Assembly (NCBI GenBank): GCA_963706605.1
Contig: OY970165.1
Coordinates: 2,418,001 to 2,482,000, forward strand
DNA: 64,000 bases
Source of the DNA: VRUE01 sp963706605
GTDB lineage: Bacteria > Actinomycetota > Thermoleophilia > Solirubrobacterales > 70-9
Reading direction: 5' to 3'
Under the pieces are notes generated by a model that worked only from the letters and a program-made list of their open reading frames with translations, was not told where the DNA came from and did not search any database. Shown piece after piece: positions 41,652 to 50,651 of this stretch (position 1 is its first letter; every line of letters begins with the position of its first letter). The position numbers and the translations under genes are program-made.

Positions 41652-43367
41652 GTGGACTCAGAAAGACGACTTCACCGCTCCGGCCGATTACGACGCTGGG
41701 TCCCGGGGATCGAGCTCATCCAGCGGTATCCCGGTCAATCTGCTCGACCTGATCTGGTGGCGGGAGTCGTGCTGGCCGCGATCCTGGTCCCACAAGGAAT
41801 GGCCTACGCAGAGCTCGCCGGCCTGCCGGCGGTTACCGGCCTTTACACGACGATCGCCTGTCTGGTCGGCTACGCCCTCTTCGGACCTTCACGGGTCCTG
41901 GTGCTCGGGCCCGACTCCTCGATCTCGCCCCTGATCCTCGCTTCGATCACGCCACTGCTGGTCGCAGGAGACCCGGGGACGGCGATCGCCCTGGCGGGCA
42001 TGCTCGCAATCTTCGTCGGCCTGATCGAGATCGCCCTCGGCCTCGGGAAACTCGGGTTCGTCGCCGACCTGCTCTCGAAAGAGGTGCAGGTCGGCTACAT
42101 GAACGGCCTTGGGATCACGATCGTCGTCGGACAGCTACCGAAGCTGTTTGGCTTCTCAACCGACGCCGACTCGTTCCTCGGCGAGCTGAAGGCGTTCGTC
42201 GACGGTCTCGGCCAGACGCACGCCGCCACGCTGGTGCTCGGGATCGCGGTCCTCGGCATCCTGCTCGTGCTCCCGATCTTCAGCAGGCGCCTGCCGGCGA
42301 TCCTCGTGGCAGTCGTAGCGGCCACCGTCGTCTCGGCGGTCTTCGGCCTGGCCGACCACGGGGTCGCGACGGTCGGGTCCCTGCCCCAGGGAGTGCCGAC
42401 CCCCGGACTCCCCTGGACGGACGCCGGCGACGTCCCGGCGCTGCTTTTGGCGGCGCTTGGCATCACCCTGGTGTCGCTGACCGACACGATCGCGACCGCG
42501 ACCAGCTTCGCGGCCCGACGCGGAGATGAGGTCAAGCCCGATCAGGAGATGATCGGCGTCGGGGCGGCGAATGTGGCGGCCGGCTTCTTTCAGGGTTTCG
42601 CGGTCTCGACGAGCGGCTCGAGGACCGCTGTCGCCGAGCAGTCGGGGGCGAAGACCCAGTTGGCCGGGCTGGTCGGGGCCGGGCTCGTCGCGGCTCTCCT
42701 TCTCTTCCTGAATTCACTGCTCGCCGACCTGCCGCAGGCGGCGCTCGCGGCGGTGGTGATCGCCGCGGCAATATCGCTGATGAACCTGCCCCTGCTGCGC
42801 CGCTACTACGAGATGCGCAGAAGCGCGCTCGGCGTGTCCTTGGTGGCCACCGCCGGGGTCGTGCTCCTCGGCGTCCTGCAGGGAATCGTGGTCGCGGTCC
42901 TGCTGGCGATCATCCTCTTCTTCCGCCGCAACTGGTGGCCCCATGGCGCGGTTCTGGGACGCCCCGAGAATTTGGAGGGATGGCACGACGTCACCGCCTA
43001 CCCCGACGCCGGCGAGGTTCCGGGCGTTGTCGTCTACCGCTGGGAGGCGCCGCTGTTCTTCGCCAACGCGGGAAGGTTCCGCGACGAGATCAGGCGCCTC
43101 GCGCGGGAGCGCGAGCCCGATTGGATCGTCCTGCAGTGCGAGGCGATCACCGACGTCGACGTGACCGCGGCGGAGATGCTGGAGCAGCTTGACCGCGAGC
43201 TGAACGCATCCGGGATACACCTCGCCTTCGTCGAGCTGCGCGATCGCCTCAAAGAGCTGACTCTGCGCTACGGGCTGATGGACACGCTCGACAAAGATCA
43301 CTTCTATCCCTCGATTGAGGCGGCAATTGCTGCGATTCGATTGGAGGGCGGGGCTAGAAGCGGCTAG
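41652..43367 (+). CDS. SulP-family anion transporter with STAS domain
   Basis: About 571 residues from GTG 41652, preceded by GAGGAG; ATG 41634 is an alternative without a ribosome site. The SulP core has VVLAAILVPQGMAYAELAGL, GPDSSISPL, and VSTSGSRTAVAEQSGAKT with the conserved loop. A C-terminal STAS domain (about 440-560) contains VLQCEAITDVDVTAAEMLEQ in the phosphorylation-loop position. Likely a sulfate or bicarbonate symporter. A hairpin CCCCC-TTGTTC-GGGGG sits in its 5' region (about 41600-41616). Confidence 0.9.
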   Translation: MDSERRLHRSGRLRRWVPGIELIQRYPGQSARPDLVAGVVLAAILVPQGMAYAELAGLPAVTGLYTTIACLVGYALFGPSRVLVLGPDSSISPLILASITPLLVAGDPGTAIALAGMLAIFVGLIEIALGLGKLGFVADLLSKEVQVGYMNGLGITIVVGQLPKLFGFSTDADSFLGELKAFVDGLGQTHAATLVLGIAVLGILLVLPIFSRRLPAILVAVVAATVVSAVFGLADHGVATVGSLPQGVPTPGLPWTDAGDVPALLLAALGITLVSLTDTIATATSFAARRGDEVKPDQEMIGVGAANVAAGFFQGFAVSTSGSRTAVAEQSGAKTQLAGLVGAGLVAALLLFLNSLLADLPQAALAAVVIAAAISLMNLPLLRRYYEMRRSALGVSLVATAGVVLLGVLQGIVVAVLLAIILFFRRNWWPHGAVLGRPENLEGWHDVTAYPDAGEVPGVVVYRWEAPLFFANAGRFRDEIRRLAREREPDWIVLQCEAITDVDVTAAEMLEQLDRELNASGIHLAFVELRDRLKELTLRYGLMDTLDKDHFYPSIEAAIAAIRLEGGARSG

Positions 43368-43390
43368 CCGCTGGTTCGAGCCCAGCTAGC
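43363..43390. terminator. Hairpin between convergent sulP and glycosyltransferase genes
   Basis: GCTGG (43370-43374) pairs with CCAGC (43382-43386) and GCTA pairs with TAGC outside it, with a 7-nt loop. It sits at the sulP stop, 9 bp from the convergent gene's stop, so it could end transcription from both sides. There is no U tract. The loop imitates a tRNA T-arm but no tRNA fits. Confidence 0.4.
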
Positions 43391-43398
43391 TCCATTCG

Positions 43399-44790
43399 CT
43401 ATTTCCAACGTCGTGGCGCTCCGGCCAGGTATTCCGTGTAGCCGCGCAGGGCAGCCGGCGAGACCAGCGCCCGATAGCCGAACAGGTAGCCGAAGAAACC
43501 CAAGGCATCATGCCGGGGATGGAATCCGAGGCGACGAAAGACGTGTCGCTCCTGCCACCTGCGCAGCAGCCCATAGATGATGAGGGTGATCGGCAGCACC
43601 AGCATCGACCACCACGAGAACAACAATGGATAGCCCGCGATGAAGAGGACGACGCCCGGGATCCAAAAGAAGACGTAGCCGACGTCGAGGAGCGGCACGA
43701 GGTAGTCGAGCCCGGAGACGAACCTGGCCAAGGCCCTCGGCTGCGCGCCGGGCGGGTTGCGCTTAAGGCCCTCCAGCATCCCCTGCGCCCAGCGCGATCG
43801 TTGGCGCATGAGCCTGGAGACCCGCTCTGGCGCGGCGGTGGCAGCGAGCGCGCACGGCTCGTACTCGACCAGACCGCGGGACCGCATCATCGACCAGGTG
43901 AGGACGATGTCCTCGCCGATCGCATCCGGCCAGCCACCCACAGCGCGAACGTCGTCCATCCAGTACGCGGAGAAGGCACCCTGGGCGACCAGGGTGCTGT
44001 CGTAGGCCGACTGCATTCGCTTGACCCCATTGATTCCGAGCCGGTAGTCCCAGCTCTGCATCCTGGTCAGCAGGTTGCGCGCCGGGTCCTCAACGACCAG
44101 GGCGCCCGCGCAAGCGCAGACATGCTGCCCTCCGGGTTCGCGCATCAACCTGCTGACCAGATACTTCAGAGCCTCTGGGTGCAGAAGGGTGTCGGCATCG
44201 ACGGTGACCACGATCGGAGTCTCGACACTCTCCAACGCTCTGTTGAGCGCCCGCCACTTTCCCGCTTCCGGCTCGAAGCTGCGCCACAGCTCCAGACCAC
44301 GGCGGCGCGCAGTCTCCTCGGCGACCTTGGCAGTGTGGTCGGTCGAGTTGTTGTCGGCGAGGATCGCCGTGAGCGGCCCGTCGTAGGAGAGGTCCGCGAT
44401 CCGCTCCAGGGTCGGCCCGATGGCCGACTCCTCGTCCCGGGCGGCGATCACGACGGTCACCGGAGGCCACGAACCCTCCGGCCAAGGGCCACTGGGTGGA
44501 TCCAGCAATGGGACGCGGTAGCGCAGCGTGATCAGCGTGAAGACCATGAAGCCAACAAGCACGGCCGGGACGTAGGCGAGGAAGATCGGGATCACCCAGG
44601 ACATCACCGGACCGATCGCATCGCGCAGCTCTGCCCGCCATGGAGATGACGCCCGGACGGCGAATGCCACATAGGCAGCGGTCAACCCGAACGCCACCGC
44701 GAACCTGAGCGTCGTGGAGGCTCTCTCGCGCGACCAAGCACGCGCCTCGTGACGGCTCGGGGTCCGTTTGGCGGACACGGGTTGCGACAT
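43399..44790 (-). CDS. Family 2 glycosyltransferase, membrane-bound
   Basis: 463 residues from ATG 44790. Two N-terminal helices, then the GT-A catalytic domain: TVVIAARDEESAIGPTLE, ILADNNSTDHT, DXD-type VTVDADTLL, the acceptor GEDIVLTW and the QRSRW motif of processive enzymes. Three more helices follow. Architecture matches poly-N-acetylglucosamine, cellulose or hyaluronan-type synthases, so it likely polymerises a surface polysaccharide. No partner polymer gene is adjacent. Confidence 0.87.
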   Translation of the reverse strand: MSQPVSAKRTPSRHEARAWSRERASTTLRFAVAFGLTAAYVAFAVRASSPWRAELRDAIGPVMSWVIPIFLAYVPAVLVGFMVFTLITLRYRVPLLDPPSGPWPEGSWPPVTVVIAARDEESAIGPTLERIADLSYDGPLTAILADNNSTDHTAKVAEETARRRGLELWRSFEPEAGKWRALNRALESVETPIVVTVDADTLLHPEALKYLVSRLMREPGGQHVCACAGALVVEDPARNLLTRMQSWDYRLGINGVKRMQSAYDSTLVAQGAFSAYWMDDVRAVGGWPDAIGEDIVLTWSMMRSRGLVEYEPCALAATAAPERVSRLMRQRSRWAQGMLEGLKRNPPGAQPRALARFVSGLDYLVPLLDVGYVFFWIPGVVLFIAGYPLLFSWWSMLVLPITLIIYGLLRRWQERHVFRRLGFHPRHDALGFFGYLFGYRALVSPAALRGYTEYLAGAPRRWK

Positions 44791-44920
44791 GCCGTCAGCG
44801 TTCCAGAAGGGATGGACGACCGGGACCGCTCTCGAATGAACGTCTAAGGGCCCAGGCGACGGATGAACACGGGGTCGGAAGCCGTCCGACTGGCTCCATC
44901 CGCAGTTCATCCTGCCTCAC

Positions 44921-46522
44921 TCAGCCCAGCGTCGCGCCCTCAATCGAGGCGGGCGGCTCGATTTCCCGCAGCCGCATCATCCGGAAGGAATTGAAGAGCC
45001 CGATCAGGCCGGCGAAGATCGGGACCAACAGGGCCACCTGCAGGGAGCGGTTCGTCGCGTCCGTGTTGATGCTGAGGACTTCATCCTGAACCGCCTCTGG
45101 CTCTTCGGCGAGGAGCTGTTCGAGTTTCGCATTGCTCGTCACTTCCGCGTCTTCGTCGAGCTTTTCCGCGATCTGCTGCTGCTGGTCTGCTGGGATCACG
45201 GTGCTTGCCTCGGTCATGTTGGTGAAACTGAGCGAGAGGACCGCCAGCAGCACGCCCCCGGCCATCGCCAGTCCGAACGAGAGCCCGAAGGACCCCGCCG
45301 CCGAGTTCACCCCGGCCGCCTCACTGATCCGCTCCTCGTCGATCGGGGCGAGCGTGTAGTTGTTGAGCTGGGAAACCAACAGCCCGAGCCCGGTTCCGGC
45401 CAGCGCCAGCGGGATGACGAGATACCAGCCCGAGTCCGCCTCGGGCACGATCGGGACGAGCAGTGCCATGCCGAGGGTGCTGAGCGCGAAGCCCAAACGG
45501 ATGATCGAAGCAGGGCGGTGATCCCCGGCCCTCCGCCCCGCGAGAACCGCTGCCGCAAACATGGTCAGAGAGAGCGGGGCAAGGGTCAGGCCGGTCTCCA
45601 GCGCGTTGTATTCGAGAGAGATCTGGAGGAAGATCGGCAGCGCGATCATCGCACCGCCCAGGGTGATGTTCTGCAGCGCCTGTTGGGAGATTCCAATCCT
45701 GAAGTTGGGGTGTCGGAAAAGGTCTGGGTCAAGCAGGGTCGCCTTTCCCTCGCGGTGACGTCGCACCAGCCAACGAGCCAACGCCCAGAGTGCGAGCGCC
45801 CCGATCGCGATCGTCAACCCGACGAACTCGCCCCCCTCCTGCCAGACCAGAATCCCCAGGACCACGCCGCCCATGCCGATCACCGAGAGAACTGCCCCCG
45901 TTCCGTCGATTCGGCGGGGGCCGGTGTAGGGGACGTCGCGGACGAGCTTGATGTTGAGCAGGACGACCGCGATCACGACCAGCTCGAGGAAGAAGCCGAC
46001 CCGCCATGAGAGGAAGGTCGTCACGAAGCCGCCCAGAAGCGGCCCAACCGCCGCCGCGACGGCGGCCGACGCGCCAACCAGGGCATACGCCTTCTTCTGC
46101 GCCGCCCCCTCGAAGTTCCCGCGAATCAGCGACTGCATTGCAGGCAACAACAGGGAAGCGCCCAGACCGCCGACGATCGCCCAGAAGACGATGATCACGC
46201 CGAGGCCCTGAGCCAACGTCATCGCCAGGGCCCCGGTCGCATAACCCAGCAGGCCCAGCACAAACGCGCGCTTTCGCCCGATCAGGTCGCCGACCTTGCT
46301 GCTGATCAAGATGAACGCCGCAGAGACCAAGGCCTCCAGCGCGATCGCCGACTGAACGCCGCTGACGGTCGTATCGAGATCCCCGACCACAGCGGAGATC
46401 GAGACGTTCATCAACGAGGTGTCGACGACGAGCACGAACATCGCCATCGCCAGAACGAAGGCCAACCGCGTGCTGCCCGTTGCCTCCGAACTGGCAGGCC
46501 CAGGCCCTGGAGTCACAGGCAC
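44921..46522 (-). CDS. DHA2-family MFS drug transporter (EmrB/QacA-like)
   Basis: 533 residues with about 14 membrane helices. The helix-1/motif D2 region FVLVVDTSLMNVSISAVVGDL, motif A in SSKVGDLIGRKRAF and motif C in AAVGPLLGG match the DHA2 family. A polar extracytoplasmic loop of about 75 residues rich in Glu/Gln lies before the last helix. Probably a proton-coupled exporter. It starts directly next to the SHOCT protein's stop, so the two are likely co-transcribed. Confidence 0.9.
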   Translation of the reverse strand: MPVTPGPGPASSEATGSTRLAFVLAMAMFVLVVDTSLMNVSISAVVGDLDTTVSGVQSAIALEALVSAAFILISSKVGDLIGRKRAFVLGLLGYATGALAMTLAQGLGVIIVFWAIVGGLGASLLLPAMQSLIRGNFEGAAQKKAYALVGASAAVAAAVGPLLGGFVTTFLSWRVGFFLELVVIAVVLLNIKLVRDVPYTGPRRIDGTGAVLSVIGMGGVVLGILVWQEGGEFVGLTIAIGALALWALARWLVRRHREGKATLLDPDLFRHPNFRIGISQQALQNITLGGAMIALPIFLQISLEYNALETGLTLAPLSLTMFAAAVLAGRRAGDHRPASIIRLGFALSTLGMALLVPIVPEADSGWYLVIPLALAGTGLGLLVSQLNNYTLAPIDEERISEAAGVNSAAGSFGLSFGLAMAGGVLLAVLSLSFTNMTEASTVIPADQQQQIAEKLDEDAEVTSNAKLEQLLAEEPEAVQDEVLSINTDATNRSLQVALLVPIFAGLIGLFNSFRMMRLREIEPPASIEGATLG

Positions 46523-46921
46523 TCAGGCAAGCAACTTTGACTTTGCCCGGTCGAACTCCTCAGCCGACAGCGCGCCACTTTCCTTGAGCTGATTCAGCTT
46601 GTGCAGCTCGTCGGCAGGGCCGGCTGCCTGGGCCTGTTCGCGCACGTAGCTGTCGAACTCCTTTTTCGTGTCAGCCTGGGCCTTGATCGTGCGGTCGCGC
46701 ATCCCGTTTCCGCGAACGATCAAATAGAGCAGGACCCCTAGAAACGGCAGGAAGACCAAGAAGAACACCCAAACGGCCTTTGCCACCCCCGAAAGCTCGT
46801 GGTCGCGAAAGAGGTCCGAGATGATCGAGATGAGAATCCAGATCCAGGCGAAGAGCAGAAAGAACTCAAAGATGAAGAGCAGTCCTTCGCCGAAGCTGAT
46901 GTCTGCGAGCAGCACGCTCAT
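46523..46921 (-). CDS. Membrane protein with PLDc_N and SHOCT domains
   Basis: 132 residues. Two helices (about 9-33 and 45-68) with FLPFLGVLLYLIVRGNGM, the phospholipase-D-nuclease N-terminal pattern, then a SHOCT motif at the end (ELHKLNQLKESGALSAEEFDRAKSKLL). Function unknown; common in Actinobacteria. It overlaps the preceding membrane gene by 4 nt. Confidence 0.83.
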   Translation of the reverse strand: MSVLLADISFGEGLLFIFEFFLLFAWIWILISIISDLFRDHELSGVAKAVWVFFLVFLPFLGVLLYLIVRGNGMRDRTIKAQADTKKEFDSYVREQAQAAGPADELHKLNQLKESGALSAEEFDRAKSKLLA

Positions 46922-47346
46922 CCCTCCTGCTCAGTCCAGTTGACGGTCAACTGGTAGATGATCACGACGTCGAGAACGATCATCAGGAACGCCCACAGCG
47001 GCGCTGCAGGGAACCAGACAATCTGCAGGACTGCGTTGATCGCCAGGAGGAAAATTCCCAGGACGCGAGCCACTTCGTTGCCGACGAGCAAACCGAGCCC
47101 CGTAAGCCCGATGACCGCACCAAGGATCAGCTGAAACCAACCCCAGGTCGTGAGGTCAAAGATCAGCGCGCCGTGACCGCCGACTACGACGACTTCATCG
47201 TTGAGGATTGCCGCCAGCCCCCAGATCGCATCGAGGGAGCCAAGGATCACCATCATCACTCCTGCGAATGCAATCCAGGTGGAACGCTGTCCTCCGACAG
47301 GTGGCCTTGAGCTCTGACCAGCCTCCATTGAATTCTCCTTCCTCAA
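46918..47346 (-). CDS. DUF7144-like four-helix membrane protein
   Basis: 142 residues with four helices (about 22-44, 65-86, 92-110, 113-136). The ordering GVMMVILGSLDAIWGLAAIL, GWFQLILGAVIGLTGLGLLV and WAFLMIVLDVVIIYQLTV resembles the actinobacterial DUF7144 family as I recall it. First gene of a three-gene run ending in the MFS exporter. Confidence 0.7.
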   Translation of the reverse strand: MRKENSMEAGQSSRPPVGGQRSTWIAFAGVMMVILGSLDAIWGLAAILNDEVVVVGGHGALIFDLTTWGWFQLILGAVIGLTGLGLLVGNEVARVLGIFLLAINAVLQIVWFPAAPLWAFLMIVLDVVIIYQLTVNWTEQEG

Positions 47347-47484
47347 GGCGGTGCGACCCCGTTCTCATTCCGGGCCGGCAGCTCGGCAGCTGCTCGCCAA
47401 GGTCACTCTAATTGCCTCTCGGCATACAAGCAAAAGATTTCTTATCCAGGCGCAGCCCGAATGTTCATCGTCGTCCGCCCACGC

Positions 47485-48024
47485 TCAGCGGTCCAGCAGG
47501 CGGCCGGCCAGCTCTGCCGCGCTGACCCCGATGAACGCTCCCGCGAGCACGTCCGCGGGATAGTGGACACCGGTATGGACTCGGGAATACCCGACCAGCG
47601 TCGCCAGGGCCCTCAGCGGCGCCGAGAGCATCGGCTGCGCGCTGGCGGCGCCGGTGGCGAAGGCAAAGGCGGAGGCGGCGTGGCCGGAGGGGAAGGAGCT
47701 CGAGCGCGGCATTTGGACGTGGCGTCTCGCGAGCTCCTCGGCCTCCTTCCTCGCGGGGCGCCGCCGGGTGGTCAGCGGCTTGGCGACGAGGTTGGCAAAA
47801 CCGGAGGCGATGGCGAGCGAGACGACGCCCCTTCGAGCTGCCAGCCGGCCACGGGGCCCGCCAAGGAGGGCCAACGCGGCCGCGGCAGCGAACCAGAGCT
47901 TGCTGTGGTCGGCGGCGCGGGAGAGACCTCGCATGGCGACGTCCAGCGAAGGGGTATCGCTGGCGGCGATCGCTCCATAGACGGCGCTGTCGACCGCCTT
48001 CGCCTCGCTGAGCCACTCGCTCAT
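47485..48024 (-). CDS. PAP2-family phosphatase
   Basis: 179 residues. All three PAP2 motifs are present: KPLTTRRRP (motif 1), SFPSGHAAS (motif 2) and SRVHTGVHYPADVLAG (motif 3). An integral membrane phosphatase for phosphatidic acid, undecaprenyl diphosphate or a related lipid. Its ATG overlaps the diacylglycerol kinase stop, so the pair could run a phosphatidate/diacylglycerol cycle. Confidence 0.9.
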   Translation of the reverse strand: MSEWLSEAKAVDSAVYGAIAASDTPSLDVAMRGLSRAADHSKLWFAAAAALALLGGPRGRLAARRGVVSLAIASGFANLVAKPLTTRRRPARKEAEELARRHVQMPRSSSFPSGHAASAFAFATGAASAQPMLSAPLRALATLVGYSRVHTGVHYPADVLAGAFIGVSAAELAGRLLDR

Positions 48025-49331
48025 CGGGACGAGGATCTCGTGCGTTTCGACGTCCCCCCTACAGCGATCCGCGCCAGCGCGAGAACAGTCCCCCAGACGC
48101 CCTCGGGCATCGCCGCAGACGGAGAGGCTCCGGGGTGTGCGGCGGCGACCCGCACCCCCAGTGCCGCCGGCAGGATCCTGAAGCGCAGCGGCGCATCCAG
48201 AGTTACGGCCTCGCCGTCGATCCCTGCGGCGATCGGGCCGTCTGCGTCAACCTCGAACGCGGGCGTGGACCACTCTCGCCAGGGCCGTTGGAAGAGACGC
48301 CGGCCTGCAACCGGCGGGGAAGCAACGGTGATCCCCAGCAGCTCGTCGTCGATCCTCGGCCGGGTGCCCGAGCCGACCGCGCGCCCGAGGCGGTAGCGAT
48401 TGTTGGAGACGAGGATCGCCGCACCGGAGGAGTGCTCATGCCCTTCAGGCCCGGTCCAACGCAGGTCCAGCCCCTTGCCCTCAGGCCCCAGCACCTCGGG
48501 CAGCGTGTCGAGGATGGTCCGCAGCTTCGCCTCCCGGTAGCCCTCGCGCTGGACGGCCTCGGCGTAGAGGCCGATCGAGACGTTGTTGACGAATACGCGG
48601 CCGTTGACCTCGGCAAGATCGACCTGCTTTTCGCGACCACCGACGAAGGCGTCGAGGGCGCCGATGACGTCGTCGCGGTCGACTCCGAGGTCGAGCGCGA
48701 AGTGGTTGCGGGTCCCGGCCGGAATACAGGCATAGGGCAGATCCTGCTCGGCGGCAACCATGGCAACGACGGCCTGGGAGCCGTCGCCGCCGGCCATCGC
48801 CAGCGCGTCGGCTCCATCGGCCACCGCGCCGCGCACGAGCTGCTCGAGGTCGGTGCCGAGCTTCAACTCGATCGGCTCGATGCCACGGGCGCGCGCCTCG
48901 TCGGCCAGGTGGAACTTCTCGGCCTTCCCCCCACCCGACTTGGGGTTGTAGAAGAGCACGGGGTGGCGAGGGTCCGGCGCGCGGTGGAGCGGGACGTGGA
49001 TCCTGAAGGCCGATCGCGTCGCAACGAGCATCAGCCCCAGGCCCACCACGATCACGAGAGCCTGCGCGATGTGATCGCCGTCAGCGATCAACACGGCAAC
49101 GATTCCCGCCACCGCCAGGGTCGCGATTCCCGATCCCAGAAGCCTCGCCCCCCCGGTGCGGGTCAGGCCGTACCAAGCCGACGCGAACGCGAGCGCGAGG
49201 CCGGCGAGGACGATCAGTCCCCTGGGAAACTGCGAAAGGACGATGTCGATGCTGAGGATTGCGAGGACCGCCGTGCTCACGAGCGCGACGAGAGCCGCCA
49301 GCCGATGCGTGTCGCCTTGCTCAGCCGACAT
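48021..49331 (-). CDS. Diacylglycerol kinase-family protein with membrane N-terminus
   Basis: About 436 residues from ATG 49331 (GAGGAG upstream). Four helices in the first 115 residues, then the lipid kinase catalytic domain: VLFYNPKSGGGKAE, MAGGDGSQAVVAMVA, CIPAGTRNHFALDLG and FVNNVSIGLYAEAV. The C-terminal 50 residues are Ala/Arg-rich. It resembles LCB5/YegS kinases. It overlaps the PAP2 gene by 4 nt. Confidence 0.88.
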   Translation of the reverse strand: MSAEQGDTHRLAALVALVSTAVLAILSIDIVLSQFPRGLIVLAGLALAFASAWYGLTRTGGARLLGSGIATLAVAGIVAVLIADGDHIAQALVIVVGLGLMLVATRSAFRIHVPLHRAPDPRHPVLFYNPKSGGGKAEKFHLADEARARGIEPIELKLGTDLEQLVRGAVADGADALAMAGGDGSQAVVAMVAAEQDLPYACIPAGTRNHFALDLGVDRDDVIGALDAFVGGREKQVDLAEVNGRVFVNNVSIGLYAEAVQREGYREAKLRTILDTLPEVLGPEGKGLDLRWTGPEGHEHSSGAAILVSNNRYRLGRAVGSGTRPRIDDELLGITVASPPVAGRRLFQRPWREWSTPAFEVDADGPIAAGIDGEAVTLDAPLRFRILPAALGVRVAAAHPGASPSAAMPEGVWGTVLALARIAVGGTSKRTRSSSR

Positions 49332-49470
49332 TGAAGTGCTCCTCATCCTCGTGCGATGAATCGCGGTTGACAACAGGACAACGACGCTACGGCGACGCTT
49401 TCAGTTCAGCCTATCTATGGTGACTCAGGGCGACAAGGCATTTGAGCCTTCAGGTGTGTGGGCGGGTCAC

Positions 49471-50022
49471 CTAGCCGCTCAGATGGAGAGCACGGACCGG
49501 CCGGTCGCCGACCTGGACCAGAAGGTTCACCGGCCTGCGGTCGCGCAACAGGAACCCGGCCGCGAACACGGTTCGCGGCTTGTCGGCGCAGGGCACATAG
49601 GTGATGGAGGCGTAAGCGGGGCGGGGATGCACTCCGAGGATCCCGACGCGATACCGCTCTGCCTCTGGCACGGAGATCGTCACCGGACGATGCCCGGCGA
49701 CCATCGTCGGCGTCTTCAGTAACAGCAGGCCGCCTTCATGCGCGCCTTCGTCGAAGCGGGGCCCAGGGCCCGGGCCAGCCAGCCCGAATGGGCCGATCCA
49801 CAGAGAGTGCTTGCGCCAGTCAGCTGGACCGGGACCGTCGAAGGTGATGTCGCAGTCGCGGACCTTGGAGCCAACCGCGAGCTTCGGGAAAGTCAGCGTG
49901 GTGCGGGCACCGGGCGCGATCCGTGCTGCCGTGTCGTTGGTCTGGGAGCCCTCGCCGCAACCGGAGAGCAAGGCCAGGCAGGCCGCGAGGACCAGCAGAA
50001 AACGATGGTGATATCCGCTCAT
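49471..50022 (-). CDS. Putative lipoprotein
   Basis: 183 residues from ATG 50022. The signal peptide ends in the lipobox LLSGC. The mature part is beta-rich, with VRDCDITFDGPGPADWR and VPCADKPRTVFAAGFLLR; the two cysteines may pair. No recognised domain. The gene stands alone, divergent from the small membrane gene pair. Confidence 0.65.
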   Translation of the reverse strand: MSGYHHRFLLVLAACLALLSGCGEGSQTNDTAARIAPGARTTLTFPKLAVGSKVRDCDITFDGPGPADWRKHSLWIGPFGLAGPGPGPRFDEGAHEGGLLLLKTPTMVAGHRPVTISVPEAERYRVGILGVHPRPAYASITYVPCADKPRTVFAAGFLLRDRRPVNLLVQVGDRPVRALHLSG

Positions 50023-50266
50023 ATCCCTAATACGGCCAAGAAGCGTGGTCATGGACCCATTTTTGCCGTGCCGTCAACTCTGTGCGCCACCAGCGAGCCG
50101 ACCACCCACCGCTGACCTGATCCCCACTGCGGACCCAGGCCCACGCCGGGTTCGACCCCTGCCTCCAGCATCGGGTTTCCGTGGCGCGCTCAGGGGGTAG
50201 CGACGATTCGACTGAAAACCTGTTCCAAAGCGCAAGCGGCGGAACCGAAGAGTCGGAGGAGAGTTC

Positions 50267-50401
50267 ATGGTCGGAGCTGTAATTGCTGCCTTGGTGATCG
50301 TTGCGATAGTGCTCGTCCTGCTAAAGGTTGCAGTGGCCGGAGGCATCCTCGGTTTGATTGCGATCGTCCTTTTGGTCCTGCTCGTGCTGGGACGGATCTG
50401 A
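50267..50401 (+). CDS. 44-residue hydrophobic membrane peptide
   Basis: A small gene from ATG 50267 with a strong ribosome site GGAGGAG. It encodes almost only hydrophobic residues (AALVIVAIVLVLLKVAVAGG), enough for one or two membrane passes. Its TGA shares a base with the next ATG (TGATG), which supports co-translation with the DUF6458-like gene. Function unknown. Confidence 0.6.
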   Translation: MVGAVIAALVIVAIVLVLLKVAVAGGILGLIAIVLLVLLVLGRI

Positions 50402-50625
50402 TGACGATCGGAGGCTCGATATTCCTGATCGCCGTGGGAGCAATCCTCTACTTCGCCACCAACGTGCACGTCGCCCACGTCAGCATCGACACCGTCGGGT
50501 TGATCCTGATGATCGCGGGCGGGGCCGGATTGGTGCTCGGCTTCATCCAACAGGCAATGTGGTCGAAGCGCTCCCGTCGTGAGGTGATCGAAGAGCAACG
50601 AAATCCCGACGAGCCGCCGTACTAG
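50401..50625 (+). CDS. DUF6458-like small membrane protein
   Basis: 74 residues: two helices (about 3-19 and 32-51) separated by VHVAHVSIDTVG, then a basic/acidic tail ending NPDEPPY. This matches a widespread actinobacterial family of unknown function (DUF6458, from memory). Translationally coupled to the 44-residue gene; 26 bp before the MMPL gene. Confidence 0.75.
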   Translation: MTIGGSIFLIAVGAILYFATNVHVAHVSIDTVGLILMIAGGAGLVLGFIQQAMWSKRSRREVIEEQRNPDEPPY

Positions 50626-50651
50626 TTACCTGGGCGCCGGCCGGGTAGGCG

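Noticed and set aside
43360..43395. tRNA-like T arm (GCTGG-TTCGAGC-CCAGC)
   Set aside because: No anticodon arm, D arm or matching acceptor exists upstream, which is the coding end of sulP. It fits better as a terminator-like hairpin between convergent genes.
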